Shown here in pieces: positions 46,783 to 55,704 of a stretch of DNA of 64,000 nucleotides (positions are counted from its first letter, which is position 1; every line of letters starts with the position of its first letter). Source of the stretch: Polaribacter reichenbachii (GTDB lineage Bacteria > Bacteroidota > Bacteroidia > Flavobacteriales > Flavobacteriaceae); the NCBI RefSeq assembly GCF_001975665.1, contig NZ_CP019419.1, forward strand, positions 3,641,501 to 3,705,500. Reading direction: 5' to 3'. A program made the position numbers and the translations under genes. The notes under the pieces were generated by a model. That model did not search any database, was not told the origin of the DNA, and was given only the letters and a program-made list of their open reading frames with translations.

Positions 46783-48894
46783 ATGAAAAAAATTGGACTC
46801 TTATTGTTCTCATTTGCATTTGCTGCCAATTCTTATGGCCAAATCACAAAACAAGGACATACAAATCAAAATAAGTTTAAGCAATTAAAACAAGAATTAC
46901 CAACACCAAATTTAGAGAGAACTGCCTCTGGTAAACCTGGTAAAGAGTACACACAGCAGAAAGTAGATTATGTAATGGACATTACTTTAGATGATGCCAA
47001 TACAAAAATTACAGGCTCAGAAACCATTACTTATCATAACAATTCTAAAGACGATTTAGAGTATTTATGGGTACAATTAGACCAGAATATGAGAGCTGCA
47101 GACTCTAAAACTCCAGACATTAGTCCGAGTAGAATTAGAACTAAAATGAGTAAAGGCAGATATAATAGAGCTTTTCCAGAAGAACGTTTTGATGGTGGTT
47201 TTAATATAATGAGTGTTACTAATAAAGATGGTAGCCCATTATTACATACTATTAACCAAACAATGATGCGTATTAACTTAGTAGAACCTTTAGCTTCTGG
47301 AGCTACTTTTGAGTTTAATATTTCTTGGTGGTACAACATCAACAATCATAGAACAGATGGTGGTAGATCTGGTTACGAGCATTTTGATGAAAATGACAAT
47401 AACAATTATGTAATTGCACAGTTTTACCCAAGAATGTGTGTTTATGATAATGTAGAAGGATGGCAAAACGACCAATTCTGGGGAAGAAGTGAATTCGCAT
47501 TAGAATTTGGAGATTTTACGGTTAACATTACAGTACCAGAAGACCATATGTTAGGTGCAACAGGAGTTTTACAAAACGAAAGTGAAGTTTTAACCAAAAA
47601 GGAACAAAAAAGATTAGAAACTGCAAGAAAAACTTTTGATGATGTAGTTGTTATTAGAACTCAAAAAGAAGCAGAAAAGATTGAAAAATCGAAAGCAACA
47701 GGTACTAAAACTTGGAAATTTGTTGCAGAAAACGTGCGTGATTATGCATTTGCAACATCAAGAAAATTTATTTGGGATGCTATGGCTGTAGATATTAATG
47801 GTAAAACTGTAATGGCTTATTCATTATATTCTAAAGAAGCAAATCCATTATATGGTGATCATTCTACAAAAGCAGTTGCACAAACTTTAGAAACATATTC
47901 TAAATATACTTTCGATTATCCTTACCACAAAGCAATTTCTGTTGATGGGCAAATGGGTATGGAATATCCTCAAATTTGTTTTAATCCTGGTAGACCAGAT
48001 TTACCAGATGGTGGTTATTCTGATAGAATGAAATACAGAATGGTTAAAGTTACAATTCACGAAGTTGGCCATAACTTTTTCCCAATGATTGTAAATTCTG
48101 ATGAAAGACAATGGACTTGGATGGACGAAGGTTTAAACTCATATATGGAAATGTTAGCTGAGTTAGATTACGATCCTAACTTTCCAATTACAAGAGGTTA
48201 TCCTAAAAATATTGTAAGATATATGTCTGGAGATCAATCTAGAATTGCTCCAATTATGTCTAAAGGAGATAACGTATATAGTTTTGGTTCTAACGCTTAT
48301 GGTAAACCAGCAACAGCTCTTTGGATTTTAAGAGAAACCATTATGGGTAAAGAATTATTTGACCACGCTTTTAGAACTTATTCACAAAGATGGATGTTTA
48401 AACGCCCATCACCAGCAGATTTCTTTAGAACTATGGAAGATGCCTCTGGTATAGATTTAGACTGGTTTTGGAGAGGATGGTTTTACACTACAGATGTTAC
48501 TGATATAGGTATTAAAGGTGTTAAAAAATATGCTACAAAAGAATCTGGAGATACAGTTGAGTTTGTAGAAGATACTACAGAAGGTTTAGGTTTTGCTAAA
48601 AATGAAAACAAATATCATTACGAAATCACTTACGAAAAACCAGGTGGATTAGTAATGCCAATTATTGTAGAATTTACTTATAAAGATGGTACAAAAGAGA
48701 AAAAAACATACCCAGCACAAATCTGGAGATATAATGATAAAGAAGTAACTAAAGTTTTTTCATCATCTAAACAAATAGAAAGCATAATGATAGATCCTGA
48801 TTTAGAAACTGCAGATGTAGATACTTCTAACAATGCATTTCCTAAAGAAACAGCAAACAAATTCGACAAGTTTAAATCGAAAATAAAAGGATAA
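46783..48894 (+). CDS. M1-family metallopeptidase, paralogue A
   Basis: A 703-residue exported peptidase. It has a signal peptide (LLLFSFAFAANSYGQ), an N-terminal beta-domain and the zinc motif HEVGHNFFPM with the third ligand Glu in WTWMDEGLNSY, 18 residues on. The HExGH form differs from the usual HExxH spelling only in its last variable place. A C-terminal beta-domain ends with a PGGLVMPIIVEF stretch and a strand-rich tail. It probably removes N-terminal residues from peptides. It is followed by a terminator and a close paralogue. Confidence 0.9.
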   Translation: MKKIGLLLFSFAFAANSYGQITKQGHTNQNKFKQLKQELPTPNLERTASGKPGKEYTQQKVDYVMDITLDDANTKITGSETITYHNNSKDDLEYLWVQLDQNMRAADSKTPDISPSRIRTKMSKGRYNRAFPEERFDGGFNIMSVTNKDGSPLLHTINQTMMRINLVEPLASGATFEFNISWWYNINNHRTDGGRSGYEHFDENDNNNYVIAQFYPRMCVYDNVEGWQNDQFWGRSEFALEFGDFTVNITVPEDHMLGATGVLQNESEVLTKKEQKRLETARKTFDDVVVIRTQKEAEKIEKSKATGTKTWKFVAENVRDYAFATSRKFIWDAMAVDINGKTVMAYSLYSKEANPLYGDHSTKAVAQTLETYSKYTFDYPYHKAISVDGQMGMEYPQICFNPGRPDLPDGGYSDRMKYRMVKVTIHEVGHNFFPMIVNSDERQWTWMDEGLNSYMEMLAELDYDPNFPITRGYPKNIVRYMSGDQSRIAPIMSKGDNVYSFGSNAYGKPATALWILRETIMGKELFDHAFRTYSQRWMFKRPSPADFFRTMEDASGIDLDWFWRGWFYTTDVTDIGIKGVKKYATKESGDTVEFVEDTTEGLGFAKNENKYHYEITYEKPGGLVMPIIVEFTYKDGTKEKKTYPAQIWRYNDKEVTKVFSSSKQIESIMIDPDLETADVDTSNNAFPKETANKFDKFKSKIKG

Positions 48895-48942
48895 AATCTT
48901 AAGTCTGTAAAAGACACTATTTACTTTACTAAAAGTTAATTT

Positions 48943-48972
48943 AAAAGGCAATATGTGTACATATTGCCTTTT
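48943..48972 (+). terminator. terminator between M1 peptidase genes
   Basis: Arms AAAAGGCAATATGT and ACATATTGCCTTTT meet around GT, giving a perfect 14-bp stem with a T-rich end. It follows paralogue A by about 50 bp. Confidence 0.85.
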
Positions 48973-49066
48973 ATTATGATAAAGGTTTGTTAAAATTTTA
49001 ACAAACCTTTACCTCTTTGTATAGTAATTGTTAATTTTAGCCTAAATAAAATTCAAATCATAACAA

Positions 49067-51268
49067 ATGAAAAAAATCTCTTTATTCGTATTTTCTTTAT
49101 TCTTTATAAGCACTGTTAGCATTGCGCAAGAAAAAAAGGAAGAAAAGAAAACGCAACAAGGACACACAGACCAAAACAAATTCAGACAAATGAAAGATGT
49201 TTTGGCAACGCCTAACGATCAGCATACAGCTTCTGGTGCTCCAGGACATCAATATACGCAACAAAAAGTTGATTATATTATGGACATTCGTTTAGAAGAA
49301 AGTACAAATAAAATTTATGGTGATGAAAAAATAACGTATCACAATAACTCTAAAGACAATTTAGAATATTTATGGGTACAGTTAGACCAAAATATGAGAG
49401 CTGACGATTCTAAAACTCCGTTAGCAAAATCTGAAGGTGCATCTGCATTTATAACACCAAGTAACTTTAAAAGTACCTATTTAAAAGAAGGTAAAGGTTT
49501 TGGTTTTAATATAGAAAAAGTAACAAGTGCTGGTAAACCATTATCACATTTCATCAACAGAACAATGATGAGAGTTAATTTACCTAAAGCTTTAGCTCCT
49601 GGTGAAAGCTTTGAGTTTAGCATAAAATGGAATTATAAAATTAACGACATTAACAAAGATGGAGGTCGTTCTGGTTTAGAATCTTTTCCTGATGGAAACA
49701 ACAACTACACAATTGCACAATTTTTTCCAAGATTAGCAGTATATAATAATGTAGAAGGATGGCAAAATATGCAATTCTGGGGACGTTCTGAGTGGGCTTT
49801 AGAATTTGGAGATTATGAAGTTAACTTAACTGTACCAGAAGATCATATTGTAGATGCTACAGGTGTTTTACAAAACGAAAAAGATGTTTTAACTAAAACA
49901 CAACGTAAACGTTGGGAAGCTGCCAGAAAATCTTTTGATAAACCAGTTTTAATCGTAACTCAAGAAGAAGCTGAAAAAGCTGAAAAAGGACGTGCAACAG
50001 GTACAAAAACTTGGACATTTAAAGCACAACAGGTAAGAGATTTTGCTTTTGCAACATCAAGAAAATACATTTGGGATGCTATGGCTACAGATGTAAATGG
50101 TAAAACGGTTATGGCTGTATCATTATACCCTAAAGAAGGTAATCCTTTATGGGAAGAGCACTCAACAAGAGCTGTAGCCACTACTTTAATTGAATATTCT
50201 AAGTTAACGTTTACCTATCCTTATCCTAAAGCAATTTCTGTACATTCAGAAAGACAAGGTATGGAGTACCCAATGATTTGTTTCAACTTTGGTCGTCCAA
50301 ATCCTGATGGAACGTATTCAGACAGAACTAAAAAAGGAATGTTAGGTGTAATTATCCACGAAGTTGGGCACAACTTTTTCCCAATGATTGTAAATTCTGA
50401 TGAAAGACAATGGACATGGATGGATGAAGGTTTAAACTCTTTTGTAGAAATTTTAGCAGAAGATGTTTACGATCCTGAATTATTTGCATCAAACCCTGCA
50501 AAAAATATTACACGTTATATGGGTGGAGATCAATCTAACATCTCTCCTATCATGTCTCAAGGAGATTATGTAAAACAATTCGGACCAAATGCATATTCTA
50601 AACCAGCTGCTGGTTTATATATGTTACGTAAAACAATTATGGGTCCAGAATTATTTGATCACGCTTTTAGAACTTATTCACAAAGATGGATGTTTAAACA
50701 CCCAACTCCAGAAGATTTCTTTAGATCTATGGAAGATGCATCTGGTATGGATTTAGATTGGTTTTTTAGAGGATGGTTTTATACTACAGATGTTACAGAC
50801 ATAGGTATTAAAAATGTGAAACCTTTATATTTAACTGATAAGCCAAGTGAAAGAGTAACTAAGTTAAAAGAACAATACAAACAGTATTTTGATAACTTAG
50901 GAGACTTAGTTTACATTACTGATAAAAAAGAAGATGCAAACCCAAAAGCAATGGATAAATATTTAGATGGTGTAGAAGCGCCAAGCTATATTTACTCAGT
51001 AGAATTCGAAAAACCAGGAGGTTTAGTAATGCCATTAATCGTAGAATTAACCTATGCTGATGGTACTACAGAAAGACAAACTTTCCCAGCACAAATTTGG
51101 ATGAAAGATGATGCCACTGTAAAAAGAATTTTCTCTTCTACACAAGAAATTAAAAGTTTTAAAGTAGATCCAGATCAAGAAACTGCAGATGTAAATACAT
51201 CTAACAACAGCTGGCCAAAACCACAAACTGATAAGTTTGATCAATTTAAAGCTAAAGTAAAAGGATAA
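49067..51268 (+). CDS. M1-family metallopeptidase, paralogue B
   Basis: A 733-residue exported enzyme very similar to paralogue A over its whole length, with the same HEVGHNFFPM and WTWMDEGLNS zinc site. It has an extra segment of about 35 residues (about 595-635, KPSERVTKLKEQ onward) before the C-terminal domain, which accounts for most of the length difference. It has its own terminator and likely its own promoter after 48972. A tandem duplication with later divergence. Confidence 0.9.
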   Translation: MKKISLFVFSLFFISTVSIAQEKKEEKKTQQGHTDQNKFRQMKDVLATPNDQHTASGAPGHQYTQQKVDYIMDIRLEESTNKIYGDEKITYHNNSKDNLEYLWVQLDQNMRADDSKTPLAKSEGASAFITPSNFKSTYLKEGKGFGFNIEKVTSAGKPLSHFINRTMMRVNLPKALAPGESFEFSIKWNYKINDINKDGGRSGLESFPDGNNNYTIAQFFPRLAVYNNVEGWQNMQFWGRSEWALEFGDYEVNLTVPEDHIVDATGVLQNEKDVLTKTQRKRWEAARKSFDKPVLIVTQEEAEKAEKGRATGTKTWTFKAQQVRDFAFATSRKYIWDAMATDVNGKTVMAVSLYPKEGNPLWEEHSTRAVATTLIEYSKLTFTYPYPKAISVHSERQGMEYPMICFNFGRPNPDGTYSDRTKKGMLGVIIHEVGHNFFPMIVNSDERQWTWMDEGLNSFVEILAEDVYDPELFASNPAKNITRYMGGDQSNISPIMSQGDYVKQFGPNAYSKPAAGLYMLRKTIMGPELFDHAFRTYSQRWMFKHPTPEDFFRSMEDASGMDLDWFFRGWFYTTDVTDIGIKNVKPLYLTDKPSERVTKLKEQYKQYFDNLGDLVYITDKKEDANPKAMDKYLDGVEAPSYIYSVEFEKPGGLVMPLIVELTYADGTTERQTFPAQIWMKDDATVKRIFSSTQEIKSFKVDPDQETADVNTSNNSWPKPQTDKFDQFKAKVKG

Positions 51269-51294
51269 GATTTTCTACTTATATTATTTGAACG

Positions 51295-51342
51295 TAAACC
51301 TCGTAATTACTACAATTCAGTAATTACGAGGTTTATTTTTTT
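51295..51342 (+). terminator. terminator of M1 peptidase B
   Basis: Arms TAAACCTCGTAATTAC and GTAATTACGAGGTTTA form a perfect 16-bp stem around a nine-base loop and are followed by seven T. A very strong terminator about 25 bp after the stop. Confidence 0.9.
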
Positions 51343-51516
51343 AAGTGATTTTTTTAGTTTAGAAATCATACAATTAGAAGAATTGAAGTCGATTTAAATT
51401 AAGGAAACTATAATAATTGAATATGTAAAGTCATCCAATTTATTGGTAAGAAAAAAGGTTAAACTAATTTTCGAATTAGCTAAAATGATATATTTTAAAA
51501 AAATACATTATTCTTT

Positions 51517-51872
51517 TTATATATAGACAGTTATACCATTTTTTAATTTTCTTTTAATTAGAATTGCAGGTTGGTGATTAATATCGAATTTTGGGAAGTT
51601 TCGTTTTTCGCTAAGTACTTCTGGTTTATCTTCTGCTGTACCTTTAAAACCATTTTAAATTTACCCACTGCAATTTTACCATCTGCCAAATACTCTTCTA
51701 ATTTAATACCTAATACCAACAAAACAGCTTTTACATCTTCACTATGCAATGTATACTAAATACAAATCATATCTAGATCTATTGTATCCGTATTTATTGC
51801 TTGCAAAATATATTGTTCTTTGTTAACACCAATACAATTATTTCTTTTTGTTATTCTAAACCTTAATGCCAT
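51517..51872 (-). pseudogene. decayed HU-family DNA-binding protein gene
   Basis: Reading the minus strand from ATG 51872 gives MALRFRITKRNNCIGVNK, then a shared frame DTIDLDMICI, an in-frame TAG near codon 39, LHSEDVKAVLLVLGIKLEEY, then FKMVLK. After this the reading frame shifts: the other frame continues as GTAEDKPEVLSEKRNF and INHQPAILIKRKLKNG to a TAA at 51517. This order matches the long HU-like (histone-like) proteins common in Bacteroidota. The gene therefore carries a stop with a small deletion (expected motif ICYEVSNE missing), a missing strand near GKIAVG and a one-base deletion. About 118 codons in total. Confidence 0.85.
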
Positions 51873-52118
51873 ACCATTTAAAATTTCTATTGTTAGAATA
51901 TATAAATACTTAAGTATCTGTTTACAATTTATTCTTAATTAACTATAATAAAAATATGTATTTTATACTTATTTATTTCAATAGATACGTTTAAGATTAT
52001 AAAAAGGTTACTATGCTTGATTATTTAATAAGATAGTTTTTGGGTTATGTACCTACTCTTAAAAAATTTAATCAGAATTAAGAAAGTATCATTAAAATTG
52101 TTAACTTTACTGATAGCT

Positions 52119-53240
52119 ATGAAAACAATAACTTTAAAACCAAAAAAACACCGAGAAAAAGAAGTTTTTTCTATTGAGTATCCTTTTGATAAGGAAATAA
52201 AAACTCACTTAAAAAAACTACCTTTTGTTTTTTGGAGCAATACACTTAGATGTTATTATGCTGAGTTAAATAAAGAAAATGTTGGTTTAATTTTTGATCA
52301 TTTAAGACTTAAAAAATGGTTTATAGATTACAGTAGTCTTCAATTAAAAAACAAATCTATAACCAAGAAAAAAGAAGCAACTCCCCTATTTTTACCAAAT
52401 CTTTCAGAAGCATTAAAAATTGATATTAATAAATTTAAAAGATGGTTACAACAAAAAAGATTAAGTGAAAATACTGTAAATACCTATGCAGATGTAACTA
52501 CATCTTTCTTAAAATATAGTGTATTAAAAAACTCAAATAATTATTCAACAAAGCTTATTGAAGCCTTTAATTACGATTTTATTTTTAAACAAAACAAATC
52601 TGTTTCATATCAAAATCAATGCATAAATGGCATAAAGAAATACTTTGAGTTTAAAGGTTTACAGGTTGAGAACATGTACATAGAAAGACCTAAAAAAGAA
52701 AGAAAATTACCATCGGTTTTAAGTGTAATAGAAATTAAATCCATCTTAGCCAACACAAAAAATTTAAAGCATAAAACACTATTATCATTAATTTATTCAG
52801 CAGGATTAAGGATTGGAGAAGCTCTAAATTTAAAAGTGAAAGATGTTGATGGACAGAGAATGTTAATCCATATTCATCAGGCAAAAGGTAAAAAGGATAG
52901 ATATACATTATTATCTGCCAGCTTTTTAAAATTATTGAGAGATTATTACAAAGCCTACAAACCAAAAGATTATTTATTTGAAGGACAAAAAGGAGCACAA
53001 TATACAAACTCAAGTGCACAATCAGTATTAAAAATTGCAACTCAAAAAGCAGGAATAAAAAAAAGAGTCACCTTACATACATTAAGGCATAGTTTTGCAA
53101 CCCATTTATTAGAAAACGGAACAGATATAAGATATATTCAGGAATTGTTGGGTCATAATAGTCCAAAAACCACAATGATTTACACACACGTAACAGAAAC
53201 CAGCATAAAAAACATTAAAAATCCGTTTGATGATTTATAG
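52119..53240 (+). CDS. tyrosine recombinase, cassette-array integrase candidate
   Basis: A 373-residue recombinase from the ATG at 52119 (an ATG at 52047 would add 24 hydrophobic residues). Catalytic residues, in this numbering: Arg231 (GLRIGE), Lys256 (AKGKKD), His320 and Arg323 (HTLRHSF), His346 (LLGH), Tyr355 (TMIYTHV). Core-binding domain at about 90-190. In front of it lies an N-terminal module of about 85 residues (HREKEVFSIEYPFDKEIK) that I cannot assign. Between the Lys and the HxxR motif there is no room for the 16-20-residue extra segment of IntI integrases, so it is Xer-like rather than canonical IntI. It lies just upstream of attI, in the cassette direction. Confidence 0.88.
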   Translation: MKTITLKPKKHREKEVFSIEYPFDKEIKTHLKKLPFVFWSNTLRCYYAELNKENVGLIFDHLRLKKWFIDYSSLQLKNKSITKKKEATPLFLPNLSEALKIDINKFKRWLQQKRLSENTVNTYADVTTSFLKYSVLKNSNNYSTKLIEAFNYDFIFKQNKSVSYQNQCINGIKKYFEFKGLQVENMYIERPKKERKLPSVLSVIEIKSILANTKNLKHKTLLSLIYSAGLRIGEALNLKVKDVDGQRMLIHIHQAKGKKDRYTLLSASFLKLLRDYYKAYKPKDYLFEGQKGAQYTNSSAQSVLKIATQKAGIKKRVTLHTLRHSFATHLLENGTDIRYIQELLGHNSPKTTMIYTHVTETSIKNIKNPFDDL

Positions 53241-53256
53241 TAAAATGATATCTTTA
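53226..53256 (+). promoter_or_regulatory. candidate cassette promoter (Pc)
   Basis: TTTG (53226-53229), 19 bases, then TATCTTTA (53249-53256): a Bacteroidota sigma-ABfr promoter (TTTG-N19-TAnnTTTG) with one mismatch. The -33 box overlaps the last codons of the recombinase gene. A start near 53263 would read through the attI junction into cassette 1, exactly the position of Pc in integrons. Confidence 0.6.
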
Positions 53257-53319
53257 ACTAAACTAAATGAATATTTATAATAACAACAAAAACTCAGCAT
53301 AGCCCACCAAAAAAGATCA

Positions 53320-53360
53320 AAAGGCTTATAAAAGTTGAGTGTATATACAAGTTACCTACA
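53320..53360 (+). other. attI-like recombination site
   Basis: The junction TATACAAG^TTACCTACA has its G at 53351. The sequence in front, GGCTTATAAAAGTTG and TGTATATACAAG, resembles the right arm of the attC sites (GCTTATACAACAACG^TTACC), but there is no left partner or central hairpin. The first cassette base is 53352. The exact left edge of the site is not known. Confidence 0.6.
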
Positions 53361-53378
53361 ATACAAAAAAAACGAACT

Positions 53379-54122
53379 ATGAGTTTATTTAACGACATAA
53401 TTGAAGGACTTATTAAAGGTTTTACTTCTTCAAATAAGAATTTAAAACTAATTGTAAAAGTCTCAATTGCTTTTGTGATTTTAGCAATACTTGTAGTTCT
53501 TGTAGGAGAATTAAAAGCTGACGATGTTAACAAAAAAAGTTTTGACCTTGTTGCTGGAGTTCTAGGGTTAGTTGGAGCATTTTTAGGTTTTGGAATAAAG
53601 GTTTATGAAGACACTAAAGAAAACGAAAAAAGAGCTGAAAAAATAGAGTCTCTTGAAAAAGAAATAAAAGAAAAACCAGATGAAAGTCAAACAGCTTGGG
53701 AACTTGCTCGATTAAAATTAGAAAGTTATTTGAATAAAAACTTAAAACAAGTTTCATCAATTTTTTATCTTTCTGCTACAGTAATGTTAGTTGGATTTGG
53801 ATTAATAATTTTTGGAGTTTATAAAGTTTATTCAAATCCAGAATTATTAAACCCTTCAATTTTAGTTACTTGTACAGGAGTAATTGTTAATTTTATTGGC
53901 GGAACTTTATTATTAATTTATCGTTCTACAATGAATCAAGCAAAAGGATATGTCGAAGTACTTGAAAGAATTAATGCAGTCGGAATGTCTATCCAAATTT
54001 TAGAATCAATAGATGATAAAAATCTTGAATTAAAAGATTCGACAACAGCAGAAATTGCAAAGGAACTTTTAAAAATTTATGGAAAGAATAATCTGAAAAG
54101 TACTGTAGGTAACACCGTATAA
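53379..54122 (+). CDS. cassette 1: TRADD-N-associated-like membrane protein
   Basis: A 247-residue membrane protein with helices at about 24-44, 55-74, 126-149 and 160-181 and a charged coiled segment between the two pairs. The second pair with its flanks (ELARLKLESYLNKNLKQVSS, then LIYRSTMNQAKGYVEVLERI) resembles the TRADD-N-associated membrane domain found in bacterial signalling and conflict proteins; this is a by-eye match. The ATG is 28 bp after the attI junction. The last four codons and stop (GNTV, TAA at 54120) are encoded by the R'' end of the attC site. The gene likely uses the Pc promoter. Confidence 0.6.
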   Translation: MSLFNDIIEGLIKGFTSSNKNLKLIVKVSIAFVILAILVVLVGELKADDVNKKSFDLVAGVLGLVGAFLGFGIKVYEDTKENEKRAEKIESLEKEIKEKPDESQTAWELARLKLESYLNKNLKQVSSIFYLSATVMLVGFGLIIFGVYKVYSNPELLNPSILVTCTGVIVNFIGGTLLLIYRSTMNQAKGYVEVLERINAVGMSIQILESIDDKNLELKDSTTAEIAKELLKIYGKNNLKSTVGNTV

Positions 54123-54242
54123 ACTTTATTGCTGGTTTTAGCTCACTTGGGAAATTCCTTCGGAATTTCGCCGTTCGTGTTTTATTTAGTAAATTCAGTG
54201 CTTAAACAACGCAACAAAGCTTATACAACAACGTTACCACAC
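54104..54242 (+). repeat. attC-like site 1
   Basis: R''-like TGTAGGTAAC (54104-54113) is complementary to the cassette start TTACCTACA. Then come ACCGTATAAACTTTATTGC, a central hairpin with a UUCG-type loop (GAAATTCC/GGAATTTC, 54151-54169), the right arm GCAACAAAGCTTATAC and R' GTTACCACAC with G at 54233. The outer arms pair with a few wobble or mismatched positions. Confidence 0.85.
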
Positions 54243-54244
54243 AT

Positions 54245-54946
54245 TTGAGAAAAACGCTTTTCATATCGACAATTTTAGTTTTGAATTCATTCTTTTCGTT
54301 TGCCCAAAACAGAATTGAATTAGTTACGAATGATTGTAGTCAAGAAAATGGATTTACAATGTTTTTATTGGATAGAGCTAAACCAAAAATTCTAACTGAA
54401 CAAAAATTTGAACAAGAAGAAAAATATTGGAATAGCCAAAAGAAGATTTTACTCAATAATTCGGACATTCTAAAAATAGAATACACGAATATTTTTGGAC
54501 AGATAATCGACACAACTTTCACAAACGCAAAGGAACTGAATGAAATAAAAATCTGTGTAAATAAATTCAAAGATTACGAAAAGAAATCTCTAATAAAAGA
54601 ATCAATCCAAAACGACCAAAGCTGGGTTTTAAACTCAACTTGGGGACATCAAACTTTTGAATCTGACAAATTAATTTTAAAACCTAAAAAAGGATTTCTA
54701 AAATATAAATATTACAAAAACGGAAAAAGAATAAAACGTGGAAAAATAAAAATAACAGAATTTGTTATAGACAAAATAGCTTTGTTTGAGCGAAAACTGA
54801 ATTTAATGAAAAACGTCGACAACTCTTGTAATTTTGGAATCAATTATAACCTGAACAATGGAATTGAAAAAATTAATTTTCAAGACGACAGTTGTTCTGG
54901 ATTTTCGAATGAACAATTATTGTCTGATTTAAAAATATCGGAATAA
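54245..54946 (+). CDS. cassette 2: secreted protein of unknown function
   Basis: A 233-residue protein with a signal peptide (LFISTILVLNSFFSFAQ) and a soluble domain with Lys-rich KPKKGFLKYKYYKNGKRIKRG, which suggests beta strands. No family is recognised. The start is a TTG at 54245, only 12 bp inside the cassette; no ATG lies upstream of the signal peptide within the cassette. Confidence 0.6.
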   Translation: MRKTLFISTILVLNSFFSFAQNRIELVTNDCSQENGFTMFLLDRAKPKILTEQKFEQEEKYWNSQKKILLNNSDILKIEYTNIFGQIIDTTFTNAKELNEIKICVNKFKDYEKKSLIKESIQNDQSWVLNSTWGHQTFESDKLILKPKKGFLKYKYYKNGKRIKRGKIKITEFVIDKIALFERKLNLMKNVDNSCNFGINYNLNNGIEKINFQDDSCSGFSNEQLLSDLKISE

Positions 54947-54952
54947 AAAAAC

Positions 54953-55092
54953 GTGTGGTAACACCGTGTATAATTAATTGCTTTTTAGAGCTTACTTACG
55001 AAAATTCCTGCGGAATTTTCTCGGGTTCGTAAAAGTTTACTAACTTAGTTACTTAACCACGCAACTAACCATACACAAACACGTTACCTGTA
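54953..55092 (+). repeat. attC-like site 2
   Basis: R''-like GTGTGGTAAC (54953-54962) pairs with the cassette 2 start TTACCACAC. Left arm GTGTATAATTAATTGC, central hairpin GAAAATTCC/GGAATTTTC (55000-55020), right arm GCAACTAACCATACAC, R' GTTACCTGTA with G at 55083. Confidence 0.85.
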
Positions 55093-55095
55093 ATT

Positions 55096-55698
55096 ATGAA
55101 AAAAACGAAAGTCATTCTTTATTTAATAATTGCTTCTTCAATTTTTATTTCTTGTAAAAAGGAAATTAAAGAAATGAATGAGTTGTTAGAAACGGATTTT
55201 AAAATTATTGAATTTTATTATGGTTATGACAATTATGAGAAAAATATCAGAAATGCTGAATCTGAACCAATAATAATAAAAGAAAGAAATTTTCTTGAAA
55301 TTAATGTAGATGTAGATGGAAATTGTGAAATAGAAGGAAAAAGAATTGAATCCAATTTAATTATTCCTGAACTAAAAAAATATCTAATTCCAAATCCCGA
55401 AAATGAAAGTATGCCAAAAACTATTGAGAAGGAATTTACTTACGCTGGAAAAATAATAGTAAATGAAAATTTATTAATTTCTGCATTATTTGACAAAGAT
55501 TTGAGTTATAAGAAATATAGTGAAATAAGGAACAAAATTTATATTGCACGAAATGAAATTAGAAATGAATTTGCAACAAAGAATTACGGAAAAACTTTAG
55601 CTGAATTAATGATATCTGACAAAAAAACTGAAAATGAACAATTTTATGAATTAAATGATATTTTCCCTTTTAATTATTCAGAAATAATGGAGGAATAA
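55096..55698 (+). CDS. cassette 3: ExbD-periplasmic-domain-like lipoprotein
   Basis: A 200-residue lipoprotein (IIASSIFISC, Cys20). The mature part resembles the periplasmic domain of Bacteroidota ExbD: LEINVDVDGNCEIEGKRIE, LKKYLIPNPENESMPKT, SYKKYSEIRNKIYIARNEI, RNEFATKNYGKTLAEL and a final IFPFNYSEI. The order matches ExbD's strand, short loop, long helix with Y-ELR-E and a C-terminal P-ISEAEP-like end. The N-terminal membrane helix of ExbD is replaced by a lipobox, so it cannot join an ExbB pentamer in the usual way. It may compete for TonB-type partners (inference). Confidence 0.6.
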   Translation: MKKTKVILYLIIASSIFISCKKEIKEMNELLETDFKIIEFYYGYDNYEKNIRNAESEPIIIKERNFLEINVDVDGNCEIEGKRIESNLIIPELKKYLIPNPENESMPKTIEKEFTYAGKIIVNENLLISALFDKDLSYKKYSEIRNKIYIARNEIRNEFATKNYGKTLAELMISDKKTENEQFYELNDIFPFNYSEIMEE

Positions 55699-55704
55699 AA
55701 AAAC

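Noticed and set aside
51571..51759. Plus-strand frame over the HU pseudogene
   Set aside because: It has no signal of coding; the minus strand clearly carries the HU-like remnant.
52119..53240. The recombinase as a canonical IntI integrase
   Set aside because: The IntI-specific extra segment before the HxxR motif is not present.
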